A stretch of 64,000 bases of DNA from VRUE01 sp963764365 (lineage in GTDB: Bacteria; Actinomycetota; Thermoleophilia; Solirubrobacterales; 70-9): NCBI GenBank assembly GCA_963764365.1, contig CAVXSI010000020.1, positions 186,001-250,000 on the forward strand. The letters are read 5' to 3'. The notes under the pieces were generated by a model. The model did not search any database, had not been told where the DNA came from, and worked only from the letters and a program-made list of their open reading frames with translations. The position numbers were made by a program, and so were the translations under genes. Every line of letters starts with the position of its first letter. Positions within the stretch are counted from its first letter, which is position 1. Positions 16,996 to 25,468 of the stretch are shown here, in pieces.

Positions 16996-17620
16996 CCAGG
17001 ACCGGTTCGGATGCCGTGCAGACCGAGTGGATCTCGCCGCGGGCGCGGTCGAACTCCTCGTCGGCCATCACCGGGGTGCCCTCGAAGGGCAGATCGCGGT
17101 CGATCTCGACCCAGGAGTGGCAGCCGTGGTACTCCTCGCGAACCTTGACCGTGACTGGGCGCGGGATGCGGTGGACCCGCAGCAGCAGGATGTGCAGCGG
17201 ATGGCGCCGCTTCCAGTTGAGCCGCTTCTCGGCGTAGTCTGGGGTCCAGACGTAGAAGGGGGAGAGTTCGTCGACGATGCGCGGGTTGTTGATCGTCAGG
17301 TGGTCGGTCACCTCGGCCCAGCAGCGCAGTCGCACCCGCTCGGGTTGGGCGATGCCGCCGTCCTGGATCAGCGCGCCGGGGGGCGGCTCCTCGTCGGGCC
17401 AGACGCCCTCCTCGAGCGCCCGGCTCAACTCCGGGTGGTGGGACTCGCGCACCAGGTTGTTCCGCTGGTGGTCGAAGGTCGGGTAGAGGAAGAAGCGCTC
17501 GTGCTCGAGCTCGAAATGCTTGTTCTGCTCCCGGATTCCGCCCTTGCGGAGGGTCAGCAGCTGCTCGCCCTCGGCGAGGGCGCGCACGGTTACAGCCCAT
17601 TCCTTTAATGCGATCGGCAT
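16991..17620 (-). CDS. DUF1802 family protein
   Basis: 209 residues. The N-terminal MPIALKEWAVTVRALAEGEQ and LLTLRKGGI are the hallmark of DUF1802, followed by FFLYPTFDHQRNNLVRESHH and HILLLRVHRIPRP. The family is soluble and uncharacterised, found mainly in cyanobacteria and actinobacteria. The gene stands alone; its stop codon forms part of the family A stem. Confidence 0.82.
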   Translation of the reverse strand: MPIALKEWAVTVRALAEGEQLLTLRKGGIREQNKHFELEHERFFLYPTFDHQRNNLVRESHHPELSRALEEGVWPDEEPPPGALIQDGGIAQPERVRLRCWAEVTDHLTINNPRIVDELSPFYVWTPDYAEKRLNWKRRHPLHILLLRVHRIPRPVTVKVREEYHGCHSWVEIDRDLPFEGTPVMADEEFDRARGEIHSVCTASEPVLV

Positions 17621-17757
17621 GTGAAAGCTCTACCTCGGAGGTCTAGAAGAAACAATGACTGGCAGGTACTGGCGCCTTTGGATCCTGTCCAGGCGGGCCC
17701 CCGCCCAAGGCGAGCCATTCTAGAGGAGGAAGGCCAAATCGCCAAATCGAATTTGTT
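17621..17757. other. Intergenic region between DUF1802 and hyuB
   Basis: 137 bases with no gene. It holds nested inverted repeats (CGCCTT..AAGGCG around GGCGGGCCCCCGCC at about 17670-17712), presumably the hyuB terminator read on the minus strand and the upstream region of the DUF1802 gene. Confidence 0.5.
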
Positions 17758-19263
17758 TCAGCCGTGGCCGCCGCCGCCGGGAGTCTCGCTTCTGAGCACG
17801 TCTCCGGGGTTCAGATCGCCTTCGCACTTGCCCGGCAGCGGCTCCCCGTTGAGCAGATCGCGCCCGGTCGCGCCGGCGTCTCCGCCATCGCGCCCACGCG
17901 GCGGATGGCGGCGCCGCTCGCCGATCAGCGTGTAGCGCATCGGCGCCAGCGCCTCGAGCGCGCGGACGATCCCCTCGCCGCCCGTGCGCCTGCCGGCGCC
18001 GCCGCTGCCGCGACGCAGCGAGAGCTCGCGGACCCGCAGGGGGAACTCGGTCTCCAACGCCTCGACCGGCGTGTTCAGGGTGTTCGACATCGCCACGTGG
18101 ATCGCGCTCGGGCCGTCGGCGTCGGGGCAGGCGCCCTGACCGCCGCCGAGCGTCTCGTAATAGGTGAAGCCCGCTCCGGCCAGGGTCAGGTTGTTCATCG
18201 TCCCCTGCCCCTGGGCGGGAACCTCGCAGGCGCCGGCCAGGGCGGCGATGACGAGGTCGGCGACCCGGCTCGAGGTCTCGACGTTGCCGGCGGCGACCGC
18301 GGCCGGGGAGCGGGCGTTGAGCAGGCAGCCCTCGGGAGCGCGCACCTCGATCGGCCGGTAGGCGCCGGCCGACGGCGGCGCATCGGGGTCGGTGAGGACG
18401 CGGACCGCGAAGAACGCCGCCGACTTGGTCACCGAGAGCGGGCAGTTGAGGTTGCCGCCGGTCTGCGGGTCGGTGTTGGAGAAGTCGAGCAGGAGGCGGT
18501 CGCCGTCGACCGTTGCCTCGACCCTCAGGGCGAGGTCGCCGGGCGCGCCGCCGGCGTCGTCCTCGAGCACGTCCTCGGCCGCGTAGGTCCCGTCGGGCAG
18601 GGCGGCGAGCGCGGCACGGGTGCGCCGCTCGGCGTAGGCGAGGATCTCCGCCATGCCGGCGCGCATCGGCCCGGCGCCATGGCGCTCGGCGAGCTCGGCG
18701 AGGCGCCGCTCGCCGACCCGGTTGGCGGCGGCCTGGGCGCGGAGATCGGCGAGTCGCTGCCGCGGCGAGCGCATTCGCGCGGCCAGCCGCTCCAGTGTGG
18801 CCGCGTCGGCGCGGGTCGGCGGGATCGTCACGCCCTCTTCGTCGAGCGTCCGCGAGCGGGCCGGCATCCCCGCCGGGTTGGGGCCGCCGACGTCGGCGTG
18901 GTGGGCGCGGCTGGCGGCGAAGCCGAACAACCCTCCGGCGACGAAGACGGGCGAGATCAGGGTCACGTCGGGCAGGTGGGTGCCGCCCCGGAACGGGTCG
19001 TTGAGGATCCAGTCTCCTCCCGGGCGCTGCTCCTCGGCGAGGATCGCGGCGACAGCGTCGGGCATCGATCCGAGGTGCACCGGGATGTGCTCGGCCTGCA
19101 TCACCAGCTCGCCCCCGGCGTCGAAGAGGGCGGTCGAGCAGTCGCGTCGCTCCTTGATGTTGGCCGAGTAGGCGGAGCGGATCAGCGTCGCGCCCATCTC
19201 GTCGCAGGCCGCCCGCAGGCCGCCCACCATCACCTGCAGGGTCACCGGATCCACCCCGCTCAC
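17758..19263 (-). CDS. hyuB: Hydantoinase B / oxoprolinase beta-type subunit
   Basis: 501 residues from GTG 19263, with GGAGGGGG before it. HyuB family (ATP-dependent N-methylhydantoinase or 5-oxoprolinase large subunit): DPVTLQVMVGGLRAACDEMG, HIPVHLGSMPDAV, NDPFRGGTHLPDVTL, HHADVGGPNPAGMPARSRTL, FSNTDPQTGGNLNCPLSVT and the C-terminal GGGGHG. It pairs with HyuA just upstream to hydrolyse a cyclic amide with ATP. The frame extends to 19302, but that part is the family C repeat. Whether the substrate is hydantoin, oxoproline or another lactam cannot be read from sequence. Confidence 0.9.
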   Translation of the reverse strand: MSGVDPVTLQVMVGGLRAACDEMGATLIRSAYSANIKERRDCSTALFDAGGELVMQAEHIPVHLGSMPDAVAAILAEEQRPGGDWILNDPFRGGTHLPDVTLISPVFVAGGLFGFAASRAHHADVGGPNPAGMPARSRTLDEEGVTIPPTRADAATLERLAARMRSPRQRLADLRAQAAANRVGERRLAELAERHGAGPMRAGMAEILAYAERRTRAALAALPDGTYAAEDVLEDDAGGAPGDLALRVEATVDGDRLLLDFSNTDPQTGGNLNCPLSVTKSAAFFAVRVLTDPDAPPSAGAYRPIEVRAPEGCLLNARSPAAVAAGNVETSSRVADLVIAALAGACEVPAQGQGTMNNLTLAGAGFTYYETLGGGQGACPDADGPSAIHVAMSNTLNTPVEALETEFPLRVRELSLRRGSGGAGRRTGGEGIVRALEALAPMRYTLIGERRRHPPRGRDGGDAGATGRDLLNGEPLPGKCEGDLNPGDVLRSETPGGGGHG

Positions 19264-19275
19264 CGCTCCCCCTCC

Positions 19276-19330
19276 GGGGACGTGCCGGTTGTTATCCCCC
19301 ATAGTGGGCGGCGAATCACCGGCACGTCTC
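19276..19330. repeat. Family C palindrome, copy 2
   Basis: GGGGACGTGCCGG, a short spacer, TTATCCCCCATAGTGGGCGG, CGAATCAC and CGGCACGTC: a hairpin with arms of about 9 bp. Between spacer and end it is nearly identical to 38173-38226. It overlaps the 3' end of hyuA and supplies that gene's last codons and TGA stop. Confidence 0.85.
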
Positions 19331-21295
19331 CGCGTGGATGGTGCCGGTGGCGTCGACGGTGGCGCTCCAGGCGGGCGGGACGACGAAGGTCGCCTCGGGC
19401 AGCTCGAAGATCGCCGGGCCGTCGATCGCGAAGTTCGCCGTCGGCTCGCCTCGCAGCACGGGAGTCTCCAGCCACTCGCCGTCGAAGCGGACCCGGCGGC
19501 GGCTTCGGGCGAGCCGTCCCTCCGAGGGCGCCGTCGGGCGCGGGCGCGGGCCGGGGGAGACCAGCGCCAGGCGGATGTCGACGAGGACGACCTCCCCGTC
19601 GGGGTCGCGATGGCCGTAGCGCTCCTCGTGCGCCTGCTCGAAGCGATCGATCAAGTCGGCGGGGTCGGGCCGCGTCCCGCCGCTGACCGGCAGCTCGAAC
19701 GCCTGGCCCGCGTAGCGCAGCTCGTAGACGATCTCGGGCTCGGCCTCGTCGGGGTCGCCGCCGAGTTGAGCGATCAGCGCCTCGACCTCGGCGGCGACCC
19801 GCGCGGCGCTCAGCTCGGGGCCGCTCAGCATCACCGTGCGGGCGGTGTCGCGGCGGCGGTCCGAGGCGCAGAGCCCGAGCGCCGAGAGGACGCCGCCGGC
19901 CCGCGGACAGATGATGCGCCCGATCCCCAACTCGGCGGCGATCCCGGCCGCGTGCATCGGCCCGGCGCCGCCAAAGGGCAGCAGGGCGAAGCCGCGCGGG
20001 TCGATCCCCCTCTCGACGGTGACCACCCGCAGCGCCCGCACCATCTCCTGGTCGGCGATGCGGACGATCCCCTCCGCCGCCTCCAGCTCGCCGATCCCGA
20101 GCGCCTCGGCGAGCCCGCCGACGGCGGCCGCGGCCGCTTCGGGGTCGAGCGCGACGCCCCCGGCCAGGGTCGAGTCGGCCGCCAGCCGGCCGAGCAGCAG
20201 GTTGGCGTCGGTGACCGTCGGCTCCGCGCCGCCGCGGCCATAACAGGCAGGGCCGGGCACGGCGCCGGCCGACCGCGGCCCGACACGCAGCGCTCCGCCC
20301 GGGTCGCGCCAGCCGATCGAGCCGCCGCCGGCGCCGACCGTGTGCACGTCGACCATCGGCAGCTGGATCGTGCGGCCGCCGATCTGCCGCGAGTCGATCC
20401 GCCGCACCTCGCCGTCCTCGACCACGCAGACGTCGCAAGAGGTGCCGCCCATGTCGAGCCCAAGGGCGTTGCCGTCGCCGCAGGCACGGGCCAGCAGGGC
20501 CGCGCCGACCGCGCCGCCGGCCGGGCCGGAGAGGACGCTCCAGGCGCCGGCCCGCGCCGCCTCGTCGAGCGCGGCGACGCCGCCGGAGGACCGCATCACG
20601 ACCGGCTGCGGCAGCCCCGCCTCTGCGGCGGCCCCGCCGAGCCGGTCCAGGTAGCTGCCCAGCAGCGGCGAGAGGTAGGCGTCGATCGTGGTGGTGGAGC
20701 AGCGCTCGTACTCTCGGAAGCGCGGCAGCACCTCGTGCGAGGCGGAGACGTGGACCTCGGGCAGGTCGCGCCGCAGGCGCTCGGCGATCGCCCGCTCGTG
20801 CGAGGGGTCGAGGTAGGAGAACAGCAGGCAGACGGCGACCGACTCGGCACCGCTGTCGCGGACGAGGTTCGCCAGTCGCTCCGGCTCGTCGGCTCCGAGA
20901 GCCTCTACGACGCTGTCGGGGCCGATCCGCTCGGCCGCCTCGAAGCGCAGCTCGGCCTCGACCAGGGGCGCCGGCTTCGGGGCGCAAAGCCGGTACAGAT
21001 CGGGCCGTGCTTGGCGGCCGATCTCGAGCAGGTCGGCGAAGCCCCGGGTGGCGATCAGCGCGGTGCGGGCGCCGCGCTCCTCGAGCAGCGCGTTGGTCCC
21101 GACCGTCATCCCGTGGGCGAACGTCTCGACCGCGCCGGCGCTCGCCCCGGCCCGGCGCAGCACCGCCTCGATCGCGGCGACCACCCCCTCGGACTGGTCG
21201 TCGGGGGTGGTCGGCAGCTTCGCGGTGTGGACGACCTCGCCGTCGAACAGGACCGCGTCGGTGAAGGTCCCGCCGACGTCGACCCCGAGCAGCAT
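19316..21295 (-). CDS. hyuA: Hydantoinase A / oxoprolinase alpha-type subunit
   Basis: 659 residues from ATG 21295. ASKHA-fold ATPase subunit: MLLGVDVGGTFTDAVLFDG, FAHGMTVGTNALLEERGAR, LGLDMGGTSCDVCVV, TVGAGGGSIGWRDPGGALRV and FGGAGPMHAAGIAAELGI. It phosphorylates or activates the cyclic amide that HyuB opens. TAGCGT on the minus strand ends seven bases before the ATG, suggesting a leaderless transcript whose promoter abuts a family D palindrome. The last residues (ETCR) and the stop come from the family C repeat. Confidence 0.92.
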   Translation of the reverse strand: MLLGVDVGGTFTDAVLFDGEVVHTAKLPTTPDDQSEGVVAAIEAVLRRAGASAGAVETFAHGMTVGTNALLEERGARTALIATRGFADLLEIGRQARPDLYRLCAPKPAPLVEAELRFEAAERIGPDSVVEALGADEPERLANLVRDSGAESVAVCLLFSYLDPSHERAIAERLRRDLPEVHVSASHEVLPRFREYERCSTTTIDAYLSPLLGSYLDRLGGAAAEAGLPQPVVMRSSGGVAALDEAARAGAWSVLSGPAGGAVGAALLARACGDGNALGLDMGGTSCDVCVVEDGEVRRIDSRQIGGRTIQLPMVDVHTVGAGGGSIGWRDPGGALRVGPRSAGAVPGPACYGRGGAEPTVTDANLLLGRLAADSTLAGGVALDPEAAAAAVGGLAEALGIGELEAAEGIVRIADQEMVRALRVVTVERGIDPRGFALLPFGGAGPMHAAGIAAELGIGRIICPRAGGVLSALGLCASDRRRDTARTVMLSGPELSAARVAAEVEALIAQLGGDPDEAEPEIVYELRYAGQAFELPVSGGTRPDPADLIDRFEQAHEERYGHRDPDGEVVLVDIRLALVSPGPRPRPTAPSEGRLARSRRRVRFDGEWLETPVLRGEPTANFAIDGPAIFELPEATFVVPPAWSATVDATGTIHAETCR

Positions 21296-21313
21296 GGAGA
21301 CGACGCTATCCGG

Positions 21314-21358
21314 TGCGTCCGCAGTTTTGGTCGGCATGGGACCGAAAGTGCGAACGCG
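21314..21358. repeat. Family D palindrome, copy 1
   Basis: Reading the minus strand: CGCGTTCGCACTTTCGG, CCCATG, then CCAAAACTGCGGACGC, an imperfect palindrome with arms of about 17 bases. The second copy (42171-42213) lies in frame inside glmM. This one separates nadB from the hyuA promoter. Confidence 0.75.
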
Positions 21359-21364
21359 GGGAGC

Positions 21365-22810
21365 TCAGCGCCAGGTCTCTCGACGGATCCGGCCGTCGGG
21401 CCCGAGGACGATGTGGATGCCGTCGAGCTCCGGGTCGATTCCCGGGTGGTCGGCTCGCAGATGGCCGCCGCGGGACTCGCGGCGCTCCAGGGCGGCGGTG
21501 GCGACCGCCGCGGCGAGCGGGTAGGGATCGCCGCGCAGCTGCTCGAGCTGCTGTGGCCGGCGCAGCGGGCCGGCCAGCCTCCAGACCGCCGCGCGGGTTG
21601 CCTCGGTGGGCGGATCGAAGCGCCACGAGGGCGGCGCCGGGCGGATCGCCGCGCCCGCCGCCGCCGACGCCGCCGCGGCCGCGCGGCTGCCGAAGACGAA
21701 GCACTCGCTGAGCGAGTTCGAGGCGAGCCGGTTGGCGCCGTGCAGCCCCGTGCAGGAGCACTCGCCGACCGCGAACAGGCCGGGCAGCGAGGAGCGGCCC
21801 TCGAGGTCGACCGCGATGCCGCCCATCGTGTAGTGGGCGGCGGGAGCGACCGGGACCGGGCCGGTGCGGGGGGTCAGCCCGGCCTCTTCGAGTGAGGCGA
21901 AGACGCCGGCGAAGCGCTCGCGGTCGACACCGCTGAGGTCGAGCCGGAGGCTGGGTGTGCCGTCGGCGCTCATCCGGTCGAGCATCGCCGCGGTCACCGC
22001 GTCGCGCGGCGCCAGCTCGTCGGTGAAACGGCGACCGTCGATGTCGAGCAGGGTGGCGCCCTCGCCGCGCACCGCCTCGGTGATCAGCAGGCCGTCGAAG
22101 CGGGTGCCGGGCAGGGCCAGCGCGGTCGGGTGGAACTGGCAGAACTCGAGGTCGGCGAGGTCGGCGCCCGCGGCGGCCGCCAGCACCGGCCCGGCCCCGA
22201 TCGCTCCCCAGGGGTTGGTCGTGCGCTGCCACAGCGCCGCGGCGCCGCCGGTCGCCAGCACGGTCGCGGCGGCGGCGATCGCCCCGGAGTCGGCGATCAC
22301 CCCGTGGCAGCGCTCGCCGTCGCTCCACAGGGCCAACGCCGAGGTTCGCTCGCGGACCGCGATGCCGGGCTCGGCGGCGACCATCGCCGCCAGCTTCGAG
22401 GTGATCTCATGGCCGGTCTGGCTACCGCCGGCGTGGACGATGCGCCGCCGGGTGTGCCCGCCCTCCAGCCCGAGCGCCAGCTCGCCGCCGGGCTCGAGGT
22501 CGAAGGAGACGCCGCGCTCGCGCAGCTCCCGCACCGCCGCCGGCGCCTCCTCGACCAGCGCCCGCACCGCGGCGGGCCGGCAGAGGCCGCGGCCGGCGGC
22601 GATCGTGTCGGCGGCGTGCCGCTCGGGGGAGTCGCCGGGCTCGAGCGCCGCCGCGAGGCCGCCCTGGGCCCAGAAGCTGGCGCTCTGAGAGAGCGGCTTG
22701 CGCGAGATCAGGCAGACCGACGCGCCCTCCTCGGCGGCGCGGAGCGCCGTCCAGAGGCCGGCCGCGCCGCCGCCGATGACGGCGAGGTCGCACTCCGGCT
22801 CTGCGGCTAT
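21365..22810 (-). CDS. nadB: L-aspartate oxidase NadB
   Basis: About 481 residues. FAD enzyme making iminoaspartate for NAD synthesis. The dinucleotide motif VIGGGAAGLWTAL, QSASFWAQGGLAAAL, HAGGSQTGHEI, LEFCQFHPTAL, APAAHYTMGGIAVDLEGRSS and GANRLASNSLSECFVFG are all present. The conserved N-terminus has no ATG, GTG or TTG: the frame opens at an ATA (22808-22810) overlapping the upstream stop, so a base error or a rare start is implied; GTG 22567 would delete the FAD motif. No nadA or nadC is next to it. TCG-rich family members are normally about 500-540 residues, so length is slightly short. Confidence 0.9.
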   Translation of the reverse strand: MAAEPECDLAVIGGGAAGLWTALRAAEEGASVCLISRKPLSQSASFWAQGGLAAALEPGDSPERHAADTIAAGRGLCRPAAVRALVEEAPAAVRELRERGVSFDLEPGGELALGLEGGHTRRRIVHAGGSQTGHEITSKLAAMVAAEPGIAVRERTSALALWSDGERCHGVIADSGAIAAAATVLATGGAAALWQRTTNPWGAIGAGPVLAAAAGADLADLEFCQFHPTALALPGTRFDGLLITEAVRGEGATLLDIDGRRFTDELAPRDAVTAAMLDRMSADGTPSLRLDLSGVDRERFAGVFASLEEAGLTPRTGPVPVAPAAHYTMGGIAVDLEGRSSLPGLFAVGECSCTGLHGANRLASNSLSECFVFGSRAAAAASAAAGAAIRPAPPSWRFDPPTEATRAAVWRLAGPLRRPQQLEQLRGDPYPLAAAVATAALERRESRGGHLRADHPGIDPELDGIHIVLGPDGRIRRETWR

Positions 22811-23238
22811 CGCCGCCCCGCCTCTCGTTTGATCGTCTCGATCTGCTCGCGCAGCCAGGCGGCGGCCGATTCGCGTGCCCTCGACTCGCTGGCGCCGCCC
22901 GCGCTCTCGGCCGCGGCGGCGCGGCGCTGCGCCTCCTCGACCCGCTTCTCGGCCGCCTCCGCCTGCGCCTCGATCTCGGCCAGGCGGGTCTCGGCGCCGG
23001 CGATCGCCCGGTCCCGGGCCTGTCGCTCCCGGTCCAGCTCGGCCTCGTGGCTGCGCCGCAGCGCCTGCAGCTCCTCGGCCGAGCGCTGCCGCTCCCTCTC
23101 GAGGTCTTCCTCCAGCGCCCGGATCTCGGCCGTGGCCTGCTCCTGCGCGGCGGCGGCGGACTCCGATGCCTCCTGCAGCCGGCGCTCGGCGGCCTCCACC
23201 TGCTCGCTCAGATTCTCGCTGCCCGGTCCGCCGCTCAT
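22807..23238 (-). CDS. Small coiled-coil protein
   Basis: 143 residues, almost entirely Ala/Glu/Arg/Gln heptads (residues 8-140; for example EIRALEEDLERERQRSAEEL). No known domain, no membrane segment. It lies between the glycosyltransferase and nadB on the minus strand, and its TAG overlaps the apparent nadB start. Function not recognised; composition alone could mimic many coiled-coil families. Confidence 0.7.
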   Translation of the reverse strand: MSGGPGSENLSEQVEAAERRLQEASESAAAAQEQATAEIRALEEDLERERQRSAEELQALRRSHEAELDRERQARDRAIAGAETRLAEIEAQAEAAEKRVEEAQRRAAAAESAGGASESRARESAAAWLREQIETIKREAGRR

Positions 23239-23253
23239 CGAGGACTCAATCTA

Positions 23254-24195
23254 TTACGCCCCCGCCAGAACGTCGCGGTAGGCCTCGATCGTTCGCTCCG
23301 CCATCCGTGCGGCCGAGAGCGCCGCGGCGCGCGCCGCTCCGTCGACTCGGGGGTCCGCGGCCGCGAGGTGGAGGCCGGCCGCGTCGCTCCAGCTCGTCTG
23401 CTCGAACGGCGCGCAGAGGGTGCCGCGGATGCCGGCGAGCGCCCAGGGGGCGATCCCGACCGGGGTCGAGAGGACGGGGACCCCGCAGGCCAGCGCCTCG
23501 ACGCAGACGAGGCCGAAGCCCTCGTAGTTCGAGGTGACCAGGACGGCGTTCGCGGCGTTCATCCAGAGCGGCATCTGCTCGGGGTCGATCGCGCCGCCGG
23601 TCAGCAGCTCGGCGCCGGTCGCGGCGGCGACGGCGCTCGCCCGGTCGGCCCGCTTCTCGGGGCGTTGCGGGTTGGCGGGGAAGAGCAGGTAGCGCCCGCC
23701 GGGGTCGAGGCCGAGCCGGCGGCGCGCGTCGGCGCGGGGGATCGGGTGGAAGCGCCCGAGGTCCGGCCCGCATGGCAATACCGCCGATCCCGGCACCGGC
23801 GGCAGGCCGGGCCGGCCGTCCTCGGCGGCGAAGAGGGCGCGCGAGACGGCGGCGACGAGGTCGACCCGCCAGGCGAGGCGGCGGCTGAGCGGGCCGACCA
23901 GGCCGTGGCGGACGTCGGTCCCGTGGAAGCTGACGACCAGCGGCGAGGCCCCGGCGAGGTGGGCGCACCAGCCGGCGAGGCCGTAATGGGCGTGGACGAG
24001 GTCGAAGCGCTCGCGGCGCAGCAGCCGCCGCAGCCGCCGCGTCGCCGGCAGGTACCCGCCCCGGCCGGGCGGGAACTCGAACACCTCGGTCTCGACCCCC
24101 CGGGCGCGGATCTCGTCGATCTGATCGCGCACCCAGCGACCGCGCTGGGGCGCGCCGGCGTCGGGCAGGAAGTTGTTGACGACCAGCACCCGCAT
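23254..24195 (-). CDS. GT4-family glycosyltransferase
   Basis: 313 residues from ATG 24195. GT-B fold: N-terminal MRVLVVNNFLPDAGAPQRGR and FDLVHAHYGLAGWCAHLAG, the donor domain with YLLFPANPQRPEKRADR, and the GT4 acidic motif NYEGFGLVCVEALACGVPVL. It would transfer a nucleotide-activated sugar in the cytoplasm; donor and acceptor are unknown. It is shorter than usual for GT4 (350-400). No other polysaccharide genes lie around it. Confidence 0.87.
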   Translation of the reverse strand: MRVLVVNNFLPDAGAPQRGRWVRDQIDEIRARGVETEVFEFPPGRGGYLPATRRLRRLLRRERFDLVHAHYGLAGWCAHLAGASPLVVSFHGTDVRHGLVGPLSRRLAWRVDLVAAVSRALFAAEDGRPGLPPVPGSAVLPCGPDLGRFHPIPRADARRRLGLDPGGRYLLFPANPQRPEKRADRASAVAAATGAELLTGGAIDPEQMPLWMNAANAVLVTSNYEGFGLVCVEALACGVPVLSTPVGIAPWALAGIRGTLCAPFEQTSWSDAAGLHLAAADPRVDGAARAAALSAARMAERTIEAYRDVLAGA

Positions 24196-24293
24196 CGGCG
24201 CTGAGCGTACCCGCAGCGGGCGGCGCCCCCGGCTGTCACCGACATTTGACATTTCAGCCCCAGAATTGGCGCATTCGCGTCTAGACCCGTGCG

Positions 24294-24338
24294 TCGAAGC
24301 CTTGGAGCATCGGCTCAAACCGAGACAGGAGGCTTCGA
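24294..24338 (+). promoter_or_regulatory. Hairpin occluding the pilin ribosome binding site
   Basis: TCGAAGCCT (24294-24302) is exactly complementary to AGGCTTCGA (24330-24338), which includes part of the AGGAGG Shine-Dalgarno and the A of the start codon. Such a stem would hold the initiation region closed until it melts or is displaced. Confidence 0.55.
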
Positions 24339-24586
24339 TGATCTATCTGCTGATGGGCTACGCACACGCCGCGATCGCCGAGCGGGTGCGGACGATCCGC
24401 GCCCTGGCCGGCGGCGAGCGGGGACAGGGGACGGTCGAGTACGTCGGCCTGATCCTGCTGGTCTCGCTGCTGATGGTGGGAATGGTCGCGGCGATGAAGG
24501 GGTTCAACGGCAAGCAGGGCACCGAGCTGGCTGGGGTGATCGTCGACAAGATCAAGCAGGCGGTCGACAAGGTGGCGTTCAAATGA
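24338..24586 (+). CDS. Flp/Tad-type pilin-like protein
   Basis: 82 residues from ATG 24338, preceded by AGGAGG. A short basic leader ends in GGERGQGTVEYVGLILLVSL: the GQGTVEY segment followed by a hydrophobic helix (about residues 34-52) is typical of Flp pilins and TadE-like pseudopilins. The tail is lysine-rich (DKIKQAVDKVAFK). No tad secretion genes are present here, so assembly genes must lie elsewhere if it is a pilin. A strong GC hairpin follows the stop. Confidence 0.75.
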   Translation: MIYLLMGYAHAAIAERVRTIRALAGGERGQGTVEYVGLILLVSLLMVGMVAAMKGFNGKQGTELAGVIVDKIKQAVDKVAFK

Positions 24587-24600
24587 GGGCGGAGGCGGCG

Positions 24601-24631
24601 GCGGGGCGGCTCGCGATGCGGGCCGCCCCGC
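24601..24631 (+). terminator. GC-rich hairpin after the pilin gene
   Basis: GCGGGGCGGC pairs with GCCGCCCCGC across an 11-base loop, 15 bases after the pilin stop. There is no T-tract. Confidence 0.5.
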
Positions 24632-24708
24632 CCGCGGCGGTGCCGTTGACGCTGGTGTCGCCGGCCGGGAGGAGGGTGAAGGGCGGGATTCCGACCGACG
24701 GGCCGATT

Positions 24709-24725
24709 ATGCTGTATTCCAGCAT
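24709..24725 (+). promoter_or_regulatory. Palindromic operator at the toxin-antitoxin start
   Basis: ATGCTG, five bases, CAGCAT, a perfect 6+6 palindrome ending at the antitoxin start codon and overlapping a TATGCT -10-like box. The position fits autorepression by a VapB-type antitoxin. Confidence 0.5.
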
Positions 24726-24960
24726 GAAGCATCGAACCCAGCTATATCTCGACGAGGGCCAGTACCGCTGGCTCAAGCAGCGCGCCGGCGCGTCCGGCAG
24801 CATCGCCGCAGTGGTGCGCGAGCTGATCGACGCCGAGCGGGCGCGGCTCGCCGATCCCGGCGGCGATCCGCTGTTGCGGTTCCTGGTCGAGGAGTCGCCG
24901 GCGCGCGGTCGCGAGGGGACGAGCGTCAGCACGCTCGACCGCGACCTCTACGGGCGATGA
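24724..24960 (+). CDS. Putative VapB-type antitoxin
   Basis: 78 residues from ATG 24724 (ATG 24709 is an in-frame alternative). MKHRTQLYLDEGQYRWLKQR followed by SIAAVVRELID reads as a ribbon-helix-helix DNA-binding segment: a beta strand, then two helices. The C-terminal part (FLVEESPARGREG) would be the toxin-binding tail. Its TGA overlaps the ATG of the PIN-domain gene, the usual antitoxin-toxin layout. Confidence 0.75.
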   Translation: MKHRTQLYLDEGQYRWLKQRAGASGSIAAVVRELIDAERARLADPGGDPLLRFLVEESPARGREGTSVSTLDRDLYGR

Positions 24961-25370
24961 GGTCGGTCTTCGTCGACACCAGCGCCTTCGTCGCCCTGCG
25001 CAACGGCTCGGAGGCCGAGCACGAGCGCGCCCGGGCGACGCTGGCGAAGCTGATCGAGGAGGGGGCGACCCTGTTCACCTCCAACTACGTCTTCGCCGAG
25101 ACCTACACGGCGCTGCTGGTCAGGGTCGGGCGGGAGGAGGCGATCGAGTGGGGGCGGCGCTTCCGGGCCGGCGCGGCGGTCGAGCTGGTGCGGCTCGAGC
25201 CCGAGGTGGAGGACGACGCCTGGCAGATCCTCGAGCGGCACGGCGACAAGCGCTGGAGCTATGTCGACGCCACCTCCTTCGCGCTGATCGAGCGCGACGG
25301 GGGTGGGGAGGCATTCTCCTTCGACGCCCATTTCGCCCAGCGGGGGCTGCACGTGCTGCCGGCACCGTGA
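24957..25370 (+). CDS. vapC: PIN-domain toxin, VapC family
   Basis: 137 residues from ATG 24957, overlapping the antitoxin by four bases. PIN RNase fold: D8 in RSVFVDTSAFVAL, the acidic residue in NYVFAETYTALL, and SYVDATSFALIER followed by a further acidic FDAHF near the end supply the four metal-binding acids. It is a probable ribonuclease held in check by the upstream protein. Confidence 0.87.
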   Translation: MRSVFVDTSAFVALRNGSEAEHERARATLAKLIEEGATLFTSNYVFAETYTALLVRVGREEAIEWGRRFRAGAAVELVRLEPEVEDDAWQILERHGDKRWSYVDATSFALIERDGGGEAFSFDAHFAQRGLHVLPAP

Positions 25371-25468
25371 GGGCGGGCCGGCGACCCGCATGAAAGACTC
25401 GCGGCCATGAGCGCGGAGCGAGCAAGCGCGCAGATCCCGTTCTTCGCGCAGCGAGGGGAGCCCGGGCC

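Noticed and set aside
24338..25370. Pilin plus VapBC as a mobile island
   Set aside because: Base composition and codon use match the neighbours, and no integrase, attachment repeats or tRNA target is visible.
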